Below, piece after piece: positions 23,000-34,519 of a stretch of 64,000 bases of DNA (positions within the stretch are counted from its first letter, which is position 1; every line of letters begins with the position of its first letter). A model generated the notes under the pieces. It was not told the DNA's origin, made no database searches, and saw nothing but the letters and a program-made list of their open reading frames with translations. Position numbers and translations under genes: made by a program. Source of the DNA: Celoporthe dispersa (Eukaryota; Ascomycota; Sordariomycetes; Diaporthales; Cryphonectriaceae); contig WAID01000015.1 in NCBI GenBank assembly GCA_016584495.1, forward strand, positions 1,612,501 to 1,676,500, read 5' to 3'.

Positions 23000-23697
23000 A
23001 TGCGCTCCTTTCTCCTCCTCGTCTCGCTCTCGGCGGCGGCACTCGCCGCGACCTCGACGGAGGCCACCTCGGCGACGTGTGTGACCAGCTCGGCAGCCAG
23101 CACCGACACGTCCACCTGGACAATCGACTACGCCTTGGTGGACGCGCCCGTGACAGGCACAGGGTACGACATCGACTCGAGCTTCATGGCGGCTTATGGC
23201 TTCAACAACACGATGGTAATGCGTTGCACCTTTTCTCTCTCCGTCTCTCTCTGTCTTCCCCCTCTCCCCCCCCTGGGGGGTGTGGGGGTTTCTCTCATAT
23301 TCCTCATGGTTGGCTGTGAGAACCTTGGACTGATTTCCGGTACCTCATCTTACCAGCAACTATCCATGACGCACGAATCCAACGCCACGGACTACGCCTC
23401 CTTCAAGTGCCAGTTCGCATGCAATGGTAACCAGGGCTGTGTTGCGTTCTTTGGGCGCTTCACCGATGTGAATACCGATGAGGAGAGTTATGAGTGTTTG
23501 AGCTTCAAGAAGCTGTAAGTAATGCCATGTCTGCAGAGGTGAAAGAATGGATGAACCAAGATTTTTTTCTTTCTTTCTTTTTGAGAACCAGAAATATGCT
23601 GACTACTCCTACTCGTGAATCTAGGTTGGATGAGTCGTCTTTTACCACGAGCACGTCGAACATGGCTGTTGGCGGGTTCAACAAGCTCTGCAGCTAG
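23000..23697 (+). CDS. Small secreted cysteine protein (apple/PAN-like)
   Basis: Exons 23000..23215, 23357..23514 and 23625..23697 give 148 aa. A signal peptide (RSFLLLVSLSAAALA) is cleaved near residue 16. Six cysteines lie at 27, 90, 94, 100, 119 and 147, and the segment FKCQFACNGNQGCVAFFGRF with a later ECLSF resembles fungal apple/PAN-like modules. There is no TM segment or GPI signal in the spliced form. Intron 1 is 141 nt, a multiple of three and without stops, so its retention would add 47 residues. It might be a wall-associated protein or an effector-type secreted protein; the sequence does not decide. Frame intact. Confidence 0.78.
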
Positions 23698-24143
23698 TTG
23701 TTTTGGACCGAAAAAGTTGCCAGTTGTCTGTTGTGTGTTGTTTCGATTCGTCCAGAGGAGCAGGTATTGACCTGGTGCTGGACGTGGATATAATTTCGCC
23801 GGAGCGCAGCGCTGTAATATAGCTTTCCCCGGATCGTCCATATTTCTTTCCCGTTGTAGTATTGTATGTTCACACCAAATGAAAAAGTTGTTCTCCAAGA
23901 AATGAGTGGCTCGTATCCTTGCTTCAGGCCTCGGACCAAGAAAGCTGGTGAGCATCTGTGTGGGTAGAGAGATGAAGTCAATTTCCGGGGTATCTCTGAG
24001 GTATTCGCCTGTCCCTGTATCCATGTCTTTCATTGCATCCAAACCATTTGCGCCGGACTCCGAGGTCGTACGAGAAACGAGGTCTGTGGCCAACAGAGAC
24101 GAGGCATCGCTGTTTCGAACACGCTCATGGCCGCCTCTTTGTG
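23698..24143. other. Convergent 3' intergenic region
   Basis: 446 bp between the ends of the secreted protein gene and Med11. No gene seen. Confidence 0.5.
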
Positions 24144-24770
24144 TCATCCTGTCATATCCACGTCCCCGCTGCCAGCGGCACCGCCCGCGCCACCGGCACC
24201 TGATGCACGGGTAATGTTCTCAAGGTGCTGCCGCGTCTTAGCCCACAGCTCTGCCTCCATCTCCCTGTCGACCTGGGTACTCCGACTGTTCAGCCAGCCG
24301 ACGTCCAGATTGCCCACCATACCCAGCCCGTTGGGCTCGAGCGACTGCCTGGCGCCGCCCTCCTCATCCTTCGGCTTGGCCTTATCAAGCGTAAGGATAC
24401 CAGCCTCCTCGAGTCCGAAGATCTGGCGCTTCATTCGCACGTCGACAGCATGAAGAGTAGTGAGGAACTTGTCCATGTTCTCCTGGAAGGCCTGGGTCTG
24501 GTCTTGGGCTGTAGGGGCTGGCTGGCCGGGCTCGGCGGACGGTTGTCTGCCGAGGGACTGGATTGCTTTCCCGGTAAGCTCGAGGAGCGACGCGATATCC
24601 TATTTGGGACCGGGGAGAACAAGTTAGAGACCTGCATCTTCGATACGTCTTTGGAGGGGGGTTTTGAGGCTCACCCTGTCGATCTCGGCGAGCTGCACCA
24701 TGCGCTCTGCGCGCGTAAAAGGAGCGTGGACGTCCACAGGAGGCGCTTCCTCTGGGTTTGATGGTTCCAT
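24144..24770 (-). CDS. med11: Mediator subunit Med11
   Basis: Minus-strand exons 24770..24675 and 24599..24144 join in phase 0 to 183 aa, with a 75-nt intron (GTGAGC donor, ATAG acceptor). The N terminus MEPSNPEEAPPVDVHAPFT leads into AERMVQLAEIDRDIASLLEL, then a helix ending TLHAVDVRMKRQIFGLEEAG, as in fungal Med11. In the Mediator head module Med11 pairs with Med22 through a four-helix bundle and contacts TFIIH and Pol II. A Gly/Ala-rich tail ends the protein. The longer upstream frame (to 24983) has no conserved content, so the ATG at 24770 is taken. Frame intact. Confidence 0.88.
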
Positions 24771-27054
24771 TCTGACGGTATCAATAGATCTGTGGTTGGC
24801 AAGAAGGTTTTTGGGTGGGAGGGAAGTTGATCTCTGGATCAGCTCTGCGAGCCGTGGAAAGGTAGGGAACCGATCTGAGGTGATCGAGGGCGCGGAACCC
24901 AAGCTCCGCCGAAAAGCTGGGCCGGGGGGGGGGCAAGCTGTGTACCCAGCAGGGTTAGTCTCCCCCCGCACACGAACAGGCATGACAGCCCAGCGCTGCT
25001 GGGGTGGGTGGACCCCTATGGCTTAGGGCGTTCCAGAAGCCTGGGTTACTCGGTTTTGGGGGTGGCACTCACTGCTGGAGCAGCGGGGACCAGCACCAGG
25101 CGACGATCGATGATCTCGGCCGATAGACGTGATGCAAGGATGGCATGCTCTGTTGATCATGACGAGGCCCTCAACGTGTTGAGGCAGTCCACTGCAAGTA
25201 ATTCTGCATGGACGGCACTAAGATTTACAAGGATCGACCAACCCAACGGACAGACAGTATCGAGAGGGGTTTTTTTTCTCTCTTTTCGATAGTCCGCAAA
25301 ATTTAGCATCATGGATCTCAGGACGAATCACACGATGTGGAGAGACCAAGCATGGCCTGAGTGGTGGCATCGTCAGGTGGTGGTGAGGATCGGGTGGTCT
25401 GTCCCCAGCTGAAAGCCAAGACAAATGGGGAGGAGAGAATGGCGACTAACCATCTCATCGAGATTCTGGGAACTGAGAGGAGAAATGCGGTCTCGTAAAC
25501 GGCACGGCCTCGGGTGACCCATCGTGAGAGAGGGCTCTCATCGGCTTCGGGTAGGCAGATGACACCGACGACGGCGCCGTTCCGAGTCACAATGTCTAGA
25601 TTATTCAGCCCGCACCCCGCCGCTTACGAAACCTACGTTGCTCCTGGAACCTGCGGACGATTGTCCTGGTACTATGGCATCGCCATTACTCACACTTAGC
25701 AGACGAAAGCTGGAGTCAGCCTGGCACAAGTAGGCTGGCGCAATCCGGTGCCAAATGTCACACCATTCTTGCCGCCGCTAGACTTGGCACAATCGTGCCC
25801 TTTCAGGATCAGCGGGTGACGCGAGATGGAGTAGGCCATAGTACAGTGGTGGATTGCGGCAGGAAGAAGCGATCGGCGGAAGAGAGGTCGATCTATGCAG
25901 CATCAAGCGCATTCTGAAGTGGGATGGCTGCAGGAGAGTGGTGTAGCGGGTGGAGTGGTGAGCTTCTGCACGATCTGCCCTGCGATCAAGTGAGATGCAA
26001 AACTCAGTAAGCGACATTGTTGCTGTGGTTGGTGGGAGCCGAGGCCAACCCGCCGCCACCGCCTTATACCAAATGGGTTCGATCAGAAGACAGGACGTCA
26101 TATTATTTTATTCTACTTTTGGTAGTACAGGACCATAGGGACCCGTGGACAAGCAGGCTGCGCAGCTCTCACCTGGCGGACCCAGGCCGGCTCGGGCATG
26201 ACTGATAAGGTGTGGAAAAGCTTAACTGGCGAGAACCCTCCATTGTTCACCTTGCCCAGTCTCGACGTCAATCCTTGAGGAGGGGCAAAGTGGCAAGTCG
26301 GGGTTATTTTTGTCACATATCCTGCTTGATGTCTTATCAGGGGCTTCAGACAGTTTCACTAGCGCGGGGAAGGCCTGCAGGCTGGACCTGTCTTGCTCCT
26401 GCGGCCACGACCCCGCCAGTGGCTTGTGGTGGAGTGGCACAGTGGGCACACCCAGCAGCCCAGACTGCGCATTGGACCGCTTCTCGTCAGAGGCGTTCGG
26501 TTGGATCAGTGGGCCGATGCCACCCTTCGCTACAACCTACGCGCCCTACGCAGCCCACGTTGAAGATCACTTCCCGCCTACCACCGCCTGCATGCCTTAG
26601 TGACTCTTAGCAGCTGCTAAGATTTATCCACATCCCCGAACCCATGCCCAGGGACCTGGGAGCCAGCCCTCGACTAGATCACTCCAGGGCCGCCCCAACA
26701 CTTGCGACCACTGTCAAACCTTCCAGCGTCCATCCCTACAGCCCCTCGATCTTTCAACCCTCAAAACAACCCAATACTAACTGGACCTTTTTTTTTTCTT
26801 CTTCTCCTTCTTTTCTCTCCCTCTTTCCCTCTCCTTTGCCCCCCTCCTCATTCCTCCCACTGCCGCCGCTACACGTACCTTACCGACCCGACCCAGAGAC
26901 ATGCTTCATTTGCTCCTAGGAAGATAACCTCGAGCCGATGGGCTTCTGGTCACCTTCAACACCTCGGCTTCTCGACCCTGCGCCCGGCGACGCACCCTTG
27001 AGACACACCGGCAGGGCACTCTTGCGGCGCCTACGCCCACAACTCGACGCCACA
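24771..27054. other. Intergenic region between Med11 and the deubiquitinase gene
   Basis: 2.3 kb holding two divergent promoters. A minus-strand 90-aa frame at 25318-25590 has a hydrophobic stretch but no motif or support and is not called. CT-rich leader at 26790-26870 before the deubiquitinase. Confidence 0.5.
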
Positions 27055-29882
27055 ATGAAAGCCAGCATACCCAAGCGGTTACTCACCCTACGTGATAGGG
27101 ATAAGGAGAAGAATGGCTCCCACGGTCGAAGCAAGTCCTCCGAGGGACACAAGGTTAGCACTAGCAAAAAACCCAAAACGACGTCGGACTCGAGCGCCAA
27201 GAGTTGAAGAGGGGAAGAGAGAGAGAGAGAGAGAGTATATGCGCTAACTTCCCCTGCTTCGCAGTCACGGCCACAATCTACCGAGTCCTCTTTCCTGTCT
27301 GTCTTCAAGGGCGGCTCGAGCACCACGACCAGCGGAGACGTTGACAAGGAGAAGGAAAGCGCAAAGGTCAGCATCTCTCAAGAGATCTCGCCCCTGGGAA
27401 GAGCCGACTGGAAGAGCCAAGACTGAATGTGCAGCTGGGTACAGATTGACGAGATCGACAAACGTCTCGGCGAGATGGACGTACACGATGTCTCCAAAGA
27501 GCACCTGCGCTTTGCTCTCAGGAGCAAATACGCCGCGGGCGACACCGAAAGGGCCATCGAGATGCTGCTCCTCCACCAGAGGTCCATGTCTGGAACCATA
27601 TTGCCTTACGACCCGAAGGTTCACATGGTCGGTGCCGAGAACAGGGGGAACGTTACATGCTATCTTGATGCTCTCCTGTTTGCCATGTTTGCGAAACTGG
27701 AGGCTTTTGAGTGCATGCTGAAGAACGACCTGTCCGACGAGCCACAGCGGAATCTGGCTTCTCTAATCCGCCTCTGGGTGAACATGCTGAGGAGTGGGAA
27801 GCTCATACACACGGATTTTGTATGGACGACCTCGACCTCTTAAAAAGTGTCCTCGGGGCCCACGCGCTGACCCTTTCACAGACACAGTTAATACAGGACG
27901 CTCTGGCGGCTTGTGGCTGGAAAGACGCTCAATTGCTAGAACAGCAGGATACTTCTGAGGCCTTCGCATTTATTACCGAGACGCTGCAACTACCATTACT
28001 CACGCTGCAAGTGGACTTGTTTCACCAGGGCAAGGGGGACAAAGGTGAGTCACAGCAAATATTACCTAGACCCAGATTTTGCGAGCCTGACTGGAATTTG
28101 CAGATGACCACAAGGTTGTATACGAGCGTCTCCTCAACCTGGCAGTTCCAGTCGACCCAGAAGGCAAGGGTGTCAAGCTTGAGGACTGCCTGGAGGATTA
28201 TTTCAACACAAGGGTGGACGTCTCCCGCGTCGGCGTAGAGGAGAAGCTCGACAGACCGATCCTTACACCCCAAAGTACCATCCGTGTCGTCAAAGATGAT
28301 CCCGAGGAGGAGGCAGAGGCCGCGGATCAAGTTGATGGAGAACCTTTACAACGGCGTTGGACCGCCGTCGAATCGGCAGAACCTGCAGACGGGCCCTCAA
28401 CCCCAGACCCGGAGCGCCCTGCTGTCCGCCATAGATCGACGAGCATCATACAGCGTATTGTTCTGGACGCCGATGGGAAGGCAACCGAATCAGACGCCGC
28501 GAGCCTTCTGCAGAAGGCGAAGCGGAAAGGCTCTACGGTTGTGAAAGCAGTCACCATCCCTGCTTGGCAGTTCTTCAGGCTGATACGTAAGTTTTCGACG
28601 CCACCAGGAGCTTCCGCAACAATACTGATGATGATATTCAGCCTGGCATGCCGTTCCGAATACCGAGCCAAAGAATGATGGAGAGATTCTGATGCATTTC
28701 AATCAACGACCAGTAGTCGGGATCTGTCTAAAGAGGTATCTGATGACGGAGGATGGGCGCGCCAAGCGGCAGAATACTTTCATCGACATTCCCGACAGCC
28801 TGAGACTACCTCGGTTCATGGTCGCAGACGACGCGAAGGTGGAAGAGGACAACGCACTCAGCACGGAGTACAAATTGGTCCTGCAGTCCGTAGTCTGTCA
28901 CAGGGGGGACTCAGTGCACTCTGGGCACTATATCAGCTTCGCGAGAGTCAACCCGAAGCTTCTCACCGACAACAGGCGCCACGACAACGATCCCCCACCA
29001 GACTACGAGGACGCTCAGTGGGTCAAGTTCGATGACCTTGCCCTCGAGAACCGAGTCTCCAACGTGGACGACATCAAGACATCTCTGAAGAGTGAGATGC
29101 CGTACCTCCTTTTCTACCAGATCGTTCCCATGGTAGACGTCACGAATATATCGGTCACGGGTTCCGAGACTGAGCCTCCGTCATACGACGATTCGACCCT
29201 CAACGCGGCCGCCAGTAACACGAGCGACAGCGAACGACCAGGGTTGTCAAGAGCAGCTAGCGGCTATTTTGACATGTCCACCCTGAGCTCGACAGGTCCT
29301 AGCATCCGCTTCTCGTCAGAGCTAGAAAGGCCACCGAGGTTGAGTCTCAGCGTCGAAGATGATGCCACACAGGCTCCTGCTTTGCTTAGTCCGAATGCTT
29401 CACGGCGTGGAAGTGTTGCCGTGTCCGAACCCATCCTGGGAAGTCTCGCGATCACTCCCGAGGCTGGCTCATCCCCAGTCGTCACACCGAGCGAGGAGAC
29501 GACGGCACAACGACTCTCGAGGGCGGCGGCGAAATTCACCAAGTCTGGCTCTCGCAGTAGGCCCACGAGCCAGGCGGGAGAGAGTCGCATCAGCATCACC
29601 ATGTCGCGGCTAAGCCTGAAGAGCAAGAGTAAGGAACCTCTGCGCGAGGCATGGGAGAGTGTCGAAGGCGATGAAGAGACCCCGGTGGCCATTGCCGTCC
29701 CAGAGCGACTATCGATCGACGGTGAAGAAAAGAAGGACAAGGAGCACCATCACCACCACCACCACCATCACCTCCACGGCAAGAAGAAGCGAGCCAAGTC
29801 CAAGAGCGGCAGCGGCGACAAAGATACAGAAAAGGTCAAGAGAAAGGGCGAAGTGCCAGACCGGGAATGCATCGTCATGTGA
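27055..29882 (+). CDS. Ubiquitin-specific protease with a C-terminal CaaX box
   Basis: Six exons: 27055..27153, 27265..27366, 27445..27819, 27882..28044, 28104..28586 and 28642..29882, all in phase, 820 aa, no frameshift. The Cys box is GNVTCYLDALLFAMF (nucleophile near Cys139), differing from the canonical GNTCYLN by an inserted residue. LLEQQDTSEAFAFIT, GICLKRY and the His box GDSVHSGHYISFAR (His near 503) follow, with WVKFDD supplying the acidic residue. After the catalytic domain comes a Ser-rich disordered region, a run of nine His, a Lys/Arg-rich block and the terminus ECIVM, i.e. C-I-V-M, a candidate prenylation signal. The ATG at 27055 is preferred; an in-frame ATG at 26938 would add 39 residues. 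Confidence 0.9.
29748..29775 (+). repeat. (CAC/CAT)n histidine-codon repeat
   Basis: Imperfect trinucleotide run encoding nine consecutive histidines just before the basic C-terminal block of the deubiquitinase. Confidence 0.8.
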
Positions 29883-31915
29883 GCAGCATTGCGGAGAGGG
29901 AAAGACAAAGACACCAGAGCGATTGCAAGGCGTTCAGGCTACAGCATACAAGTGTGTTTTGGCGTGTTAAAAATTACATTCGGAGAGCGGGCGGGAGGGT
30001 TCCTTGGGTTCTGTTCTACATTTCGCCTTTTTGAGGGCTCAATCAAGAGAGACGGTGGCATCCAGCGACATTTCCATTTGGATTTGGGAAAGCATCCAAC
30101 AGAGAGAGAAAAAAAAGTTGGGGACAAGGCGCACATTTGCATATGATACCACCGAAAGAGGGTTGAAAGGGGACATGACGGGCCGAGGTGAAGACCAGCG
30201 TGGTCTTCGAAAGGTCAGAGACGCACCAGTACATACCTAAGAGCTTGTATACCGTTGATGGATACAATACAATAATACTAGTACACCCAGGCTTTGAGAA
30301 GAAGAAGAGAATCTTGACAGCTGACCCGTGTTGATGCTGTCCGTGTTGATGTTAGCTACGCCTTGGTCGAGAAGGCGAGTGAGGGTACGAAAGACGAGAT
30401 TCATGAGCTGATCATAAGAGAGACACACACATATATTGTGTGTGTGTGTGTCCATATTTAAGGGCTAAGAGGCCAACTACCAATGTTCTATGGTAGGTAT
30501 TGTGAGTGTCTATGTTTTACCGAGAGCGAGCGGATATTCCTCAGTGTCGATAAAGCCACCCGTACGTAGTAGGATGACGTGCATTGTCAGCAGCAGGTTC
30601 TGCCGTGGGCGCCAGGGGCTTGGGGGCCCCACCTGGATAATCCCCCAGCACCCCAGATCCCTTACAAGCTACAAGAGAAGCCTGAAGCCTGAGCTGAATG
30701 GCTGGCATAGCGGGACAAGGACTTTGGAGTCTTGCCCGAACTCCGGCGCGTGGGCCCTAGCTTACACTTCCCCCCCAGTGGCGTTTACTATGTACCTAGA
30801 CCACTAATACAGCTGTGGCGCTACGGACGGAGACGGTCCAACTTGAGCGCCAGCGATCCGCGCCATGACCAGTTTCTGAGGTCATCAGCCGACCGCGTGC
30901 CATAGGAAGAAGAAGGGCAAAAAAAAAAAAAAAATTGTGCACAGTTATAAGTCCGTGCGGGTGGGAAGGTGCGTTATTCAAAAGGTATGTGAGATAAATA
31001 CATAGTATGAAGTGGCTATGGCTTGGGTAGAATGCTTTTTTTTGTTTTGGGAAGAGTGTACACGAACGCGAATACGAGGAAAGGGACAGGCCTGTACAGT
31101 ACTGCTGTGGTACCTGAGCTCTCGAAGGTTCTCGGCGTATTCGCACACGACATATTGGTCAGCCCGTGTATACCGTCTTGTAGCTGGATCTGGGCAGAAC
31201 CAGAGAAGATCTGTCGAGTAACATCTCCAAGGCGCATGGAGGGGTTGTTTTTGTTGGTTTGGTAAGGTCTACCATGTTGTCTGACCCGCAGAGCAGCAGC
31301 AGCAGCATCATCATAATCATCATCATCAGGCGTGAGCACGACGGCAACATCTGTCTTCCTCCTGTCTTACAGTTCTGACTCCTGCAGACCTCAGCTCGGG
31401 CTATTTTGGACTTGGGCGTTCACAGCTGCTAAATGAATTACTACGTGCAAAGTAGGCAGTGAGTACACTAGGTAGGTACTACAGTAGGGTACTACAGGGC
31501 TTGGCATCTGGCGGAAGAAGGGGGCCCTGGCGGTTCAAACTTTGTTTCTTACGGCATAGGCCAGCGAACGGTTTCCCTCTATCTTCCCTCACATGCGCCT
31601 CCACCGGCTGCGCCCAGTTCTTGACGTCTCCTCCCCTCAGTCCTCACACCCAACCCACAGCACCTCAACACCCAGCCCGTTGCAACGCCCTCCTCCCTGC
31701 TGAAGCCCTCACCACCCTTCAGTATCGAGACATTTCGAACCCCACCAGCGGCGCTGAGGACCGCAATTTAGAGTCGAACTGCGGATTCTCGAAAGACCCC
31801 AAATCTTGTTGCTGATGAATCCAGACGCGGGATAGGCAAGCAACCTAACAGCAGACAGCGGAAGAAAAGGAGGAAGAAAATTATCAAAAAATAAAAACAA
31901 ATTATATCCAAAGAG
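29883..31915. other. Intergenic region before the Zn2Cys6 factor
   Basis: 2.0 kb, including an AC/GT hairpin at 30422-30452, an A14 run near 30920-30934 and a (CAT/CAG) run near 31293-31327. Short open frames only; no gene recognised. Confidence 0.55.
30422..30452. repeat. AC/GT inverted repeat able to form a hairpin
   Basis: GACACACACA is followed, after an AT-rich spacer, by its reverse complement TGTGTGTGTC, so the stretch can fold on itself. Probably a microsatellite by-product in the 3' region of the deubiquitinase gene. Confidence 0.7.
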
Positions 31916-32174
31916 ATGGACGCCCCCCAGGCAGGGGTCCAAACATCGAGGTCAGCGGCGACGACAGAATCCCCGGCATCCGTCTCCGCGCCCACACCCA
32001 CGGCGGCAGCGACCACCCCAGGTGTGCAGCCCACAGGCGCCCCGAGAAAGCCGCAGCGCATCCTCGCCTGCGTTCTCTGCCAGCACCGCAAGATCAAATG
32101 TGACAGGAGTTTCCCATGCGCCAATTGCCTCAAGGTCGGTGTGGTCCCGTCCCAACTGGCGTGTGTGTGACACG

Positions 32175-32205
<31 letters not shown>

Positions 32206-34519
32206 GGTGAAGTGAACAAGGTCGAGATGATGCGGACCGGAGCTGATGATGGCTGGCCCGTCTACAGGCAAACGTAACATGCACACCGAGCACGCCGGCC
32301 CCCGCCCGGAAAACGCCGGAGACCAAATCAGGACCTCCAGGAGCGCCTGGCCAGGTGTGAGGAGCTGTTGAAGGAGTACGCGACCGCAAAGCCGCCGTCT
32401 CCGCCGCCCGCGAAGCCTCCCTCCCCCAAGCCCGACCGCATACCGGAGCTGGAGGACCCCATCCCGAAATGGAAGCCCGCTGGCAAGCTGATCGAGGAGG
32501 ACGGCGGCGTCCGCTTCATGGACTCGTACCTGCTGACGACTGTCTACGATGAAGTATGCTATAAGCCCGCTCCCATGTGTCTTGTTCCTCCCCCTCCCCC
32601 ACCTTCCTGCCGGCGGACCATCTATACTTACACTGAGTGGTGTCGGCCTGCAGTTGAAATCGATGCGCAAGATCGTCGACGAAGAGATCTCATGCGACGA
32701 GTCTACCCCCTTCCCATGGACGAAGTCTCCAACTCTCCCGATGACAACTCGGATCTCATCTTCGGCGCGGCTGAGCTGCCCTCTGTCAGCCCCGAGGAAC
32801 TCGCCCCGAGCCCCAGTCATATAGTCCGTCTGTGGCAGATCTTCCTCGACCGGTGCAACCCCTTGACCAAGATCATCCACGTCCCGACGGTGCAGCCCTA
32901 CCTGCTGGAGGCAACAGGGACCTCGCCACGGCTGCCCAAGAACGTGGAAGCGCTGCTCTTCTCTATATACACTCTGGCCACCGTCTCGATGAGCAAGGAG
33001 GAGTGTCAAGAGATCCTCGGAATCTCACGAGATAAGGCGCTGGCCAGATTCAGCCAGGGGGTCCGCCTGACCCTGACGCGGATGGGCTTTCTCAAGACTC
33101 ACGATCTCTTGACGCTTCAGGCCCTAGTCATATATCTGGTAGGTTGACTACGGAACATGCCTTGTTACGAGGCAACCCTCTTTCTCTCCCCCCCCTGTGA
33201 CTGACCATTGTCAGATCTCATTGCAAGGTCGATACAACCGTCATGCGTCGTGGATCTTGAACGGCGTTGTCATTCGTGTCGCCCAGAAGATGGGGCTGCA
33301 CCGTGATGGTGAGCTGCTCGGCCTCAAGCCCTTCGAGACGGAGATGAGGAGACGGCTGTGGTGGCAGATCATCATGGTCGATGCCAAGTATGCCATGATG
33401 TCGGGGTTAAGCCATACACTCCTACCCCGCGGCTGGGACACCAAGGAGCCCAAGAACATCAGCGACGATGATCTCTTGCCTTCTGCCACGGAGCCGATCG
33501 AGGACAAGGAAGGGCCGACAGATATGATCCTCGTCATCACCATCTTCAGGATTGCCAAGTATCTCATACATCTGCCGGGCATCGAGACGATACTCCTGAT
33601 CAACGAGCTGGAGGCCACGAGGGGGATCACCACCCCCAACAAGGCCAAAGTTGCCGAGTACAGGGCGGTCGTCATCCAGCTTCACGAGCAGCTGGACGAG
33701 ATGTACAGCAGGTTCTCTCGCCCACGGCCGGACCCATCCACGACCTGGCCCGACACCTGAAGGAGCACCTCATGGGCAAGCTCTCGGCGCTCGCCAAGCC
33801 GCCGGCAGAATCCTCTGACTGGGGCACCGAGGTCTTCGACCACACGAGCAACGCGTTCAAGCTCGCCGTCGACACGACGAGCTCAGCCGTCGAGCAGTAC
33901 AAGATGGCAAGCTACCCGGGCTGGGACTGGTTCTCGCGGCTGCACTTCCAGCTCGACATATTTGCGTACCTCGTGGGCCAGCTCTCGTACCGCACGACGG
34001 GGCGGCTCGTGGACAAGGCATGGCAGGCCGTGGAGGACGTCTACGAGTACCACCCCGAATTCTACGAGGTCTCGCAGAAACTGTACTACCAACTGGCGCA
34101 CTTCATCTTCAAGGCGTGGCGCAAGCGAGAAGAGGTACTGCGCGCGAGGCTTGGCCAGTCACCCGAGACGCCCCGCTGCGTGCAGAAGCTGCGCACGCTG
34201 ATGCCCGGGTCCGACGACTCGAGCGTCAAGAGCGACTCCGGGCGGACACCGAGCAGCGATATGTTCAGCTTTGTTGCCAACAGCACCGCTGCAGGGGCCG
34301 GGCACGGTGGCCCTATGGACCTCAGCGCGGTCGAGATCCCACCATTTGACGCCTACATGGGCAACTACTTTGATTTTAACGGGGCGCTGGACTTTGACAT
34401 CTGGGGGCAACCCGCAGGGCATGGTAGAGAGCGCCCAGGGCTCATCGCAGGCGAACCAGAACCTGCAGCTGCAGGATATGTCACCATACGGCATAATGGA
34501 GCATGGAACATGGAAATAA
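31916..34519 (+). CDS. Zn2Cys6 transcription factor with fungal-specific domain, four apparent frameshifts
   Basis: Exons 31916..32134, 32268..32553, 32654..33138 and 33215..34519; corrected length 764 aa. The zinc cluster (Cys52-Cys78) fits CX2CX6CX5CX2CX6C exactly and is completed across intron 1 (LKANVTC). A basic linker PARKRRRPNQDLQERLARCE leads to a coiled coil. The fungal_trans domain spans roughly residues 200-550 (VRLWQIFLDRCNPLTKIIHV, SLQGRYNRHASWILNGVVIR, RRLWWQIIMVDAKYAMMSG). Frame breaks: an extra A at 32310-32313, a missing C at 32706-32710, a one-base loss (or TC gain) near 33717, and an extra G at 34403-34407. With these corrected every exon phase fits and the stop is at 34517. 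The target genes are unknown; an MFS pump gene follows on the same strand. Confidence 0.83.

Noticed and set aside
25318..25590. 90-aa minus-strand frame with a hydrophobic stretch
   Set aside because: Length is within chance for this composition, and no family features or splice partners are visible.
30422..30452. Hairpin as a structured RNA or terminator
   Set aside because: It is a plain AC/GT microsatellite with an AT spacer; no other structural support.
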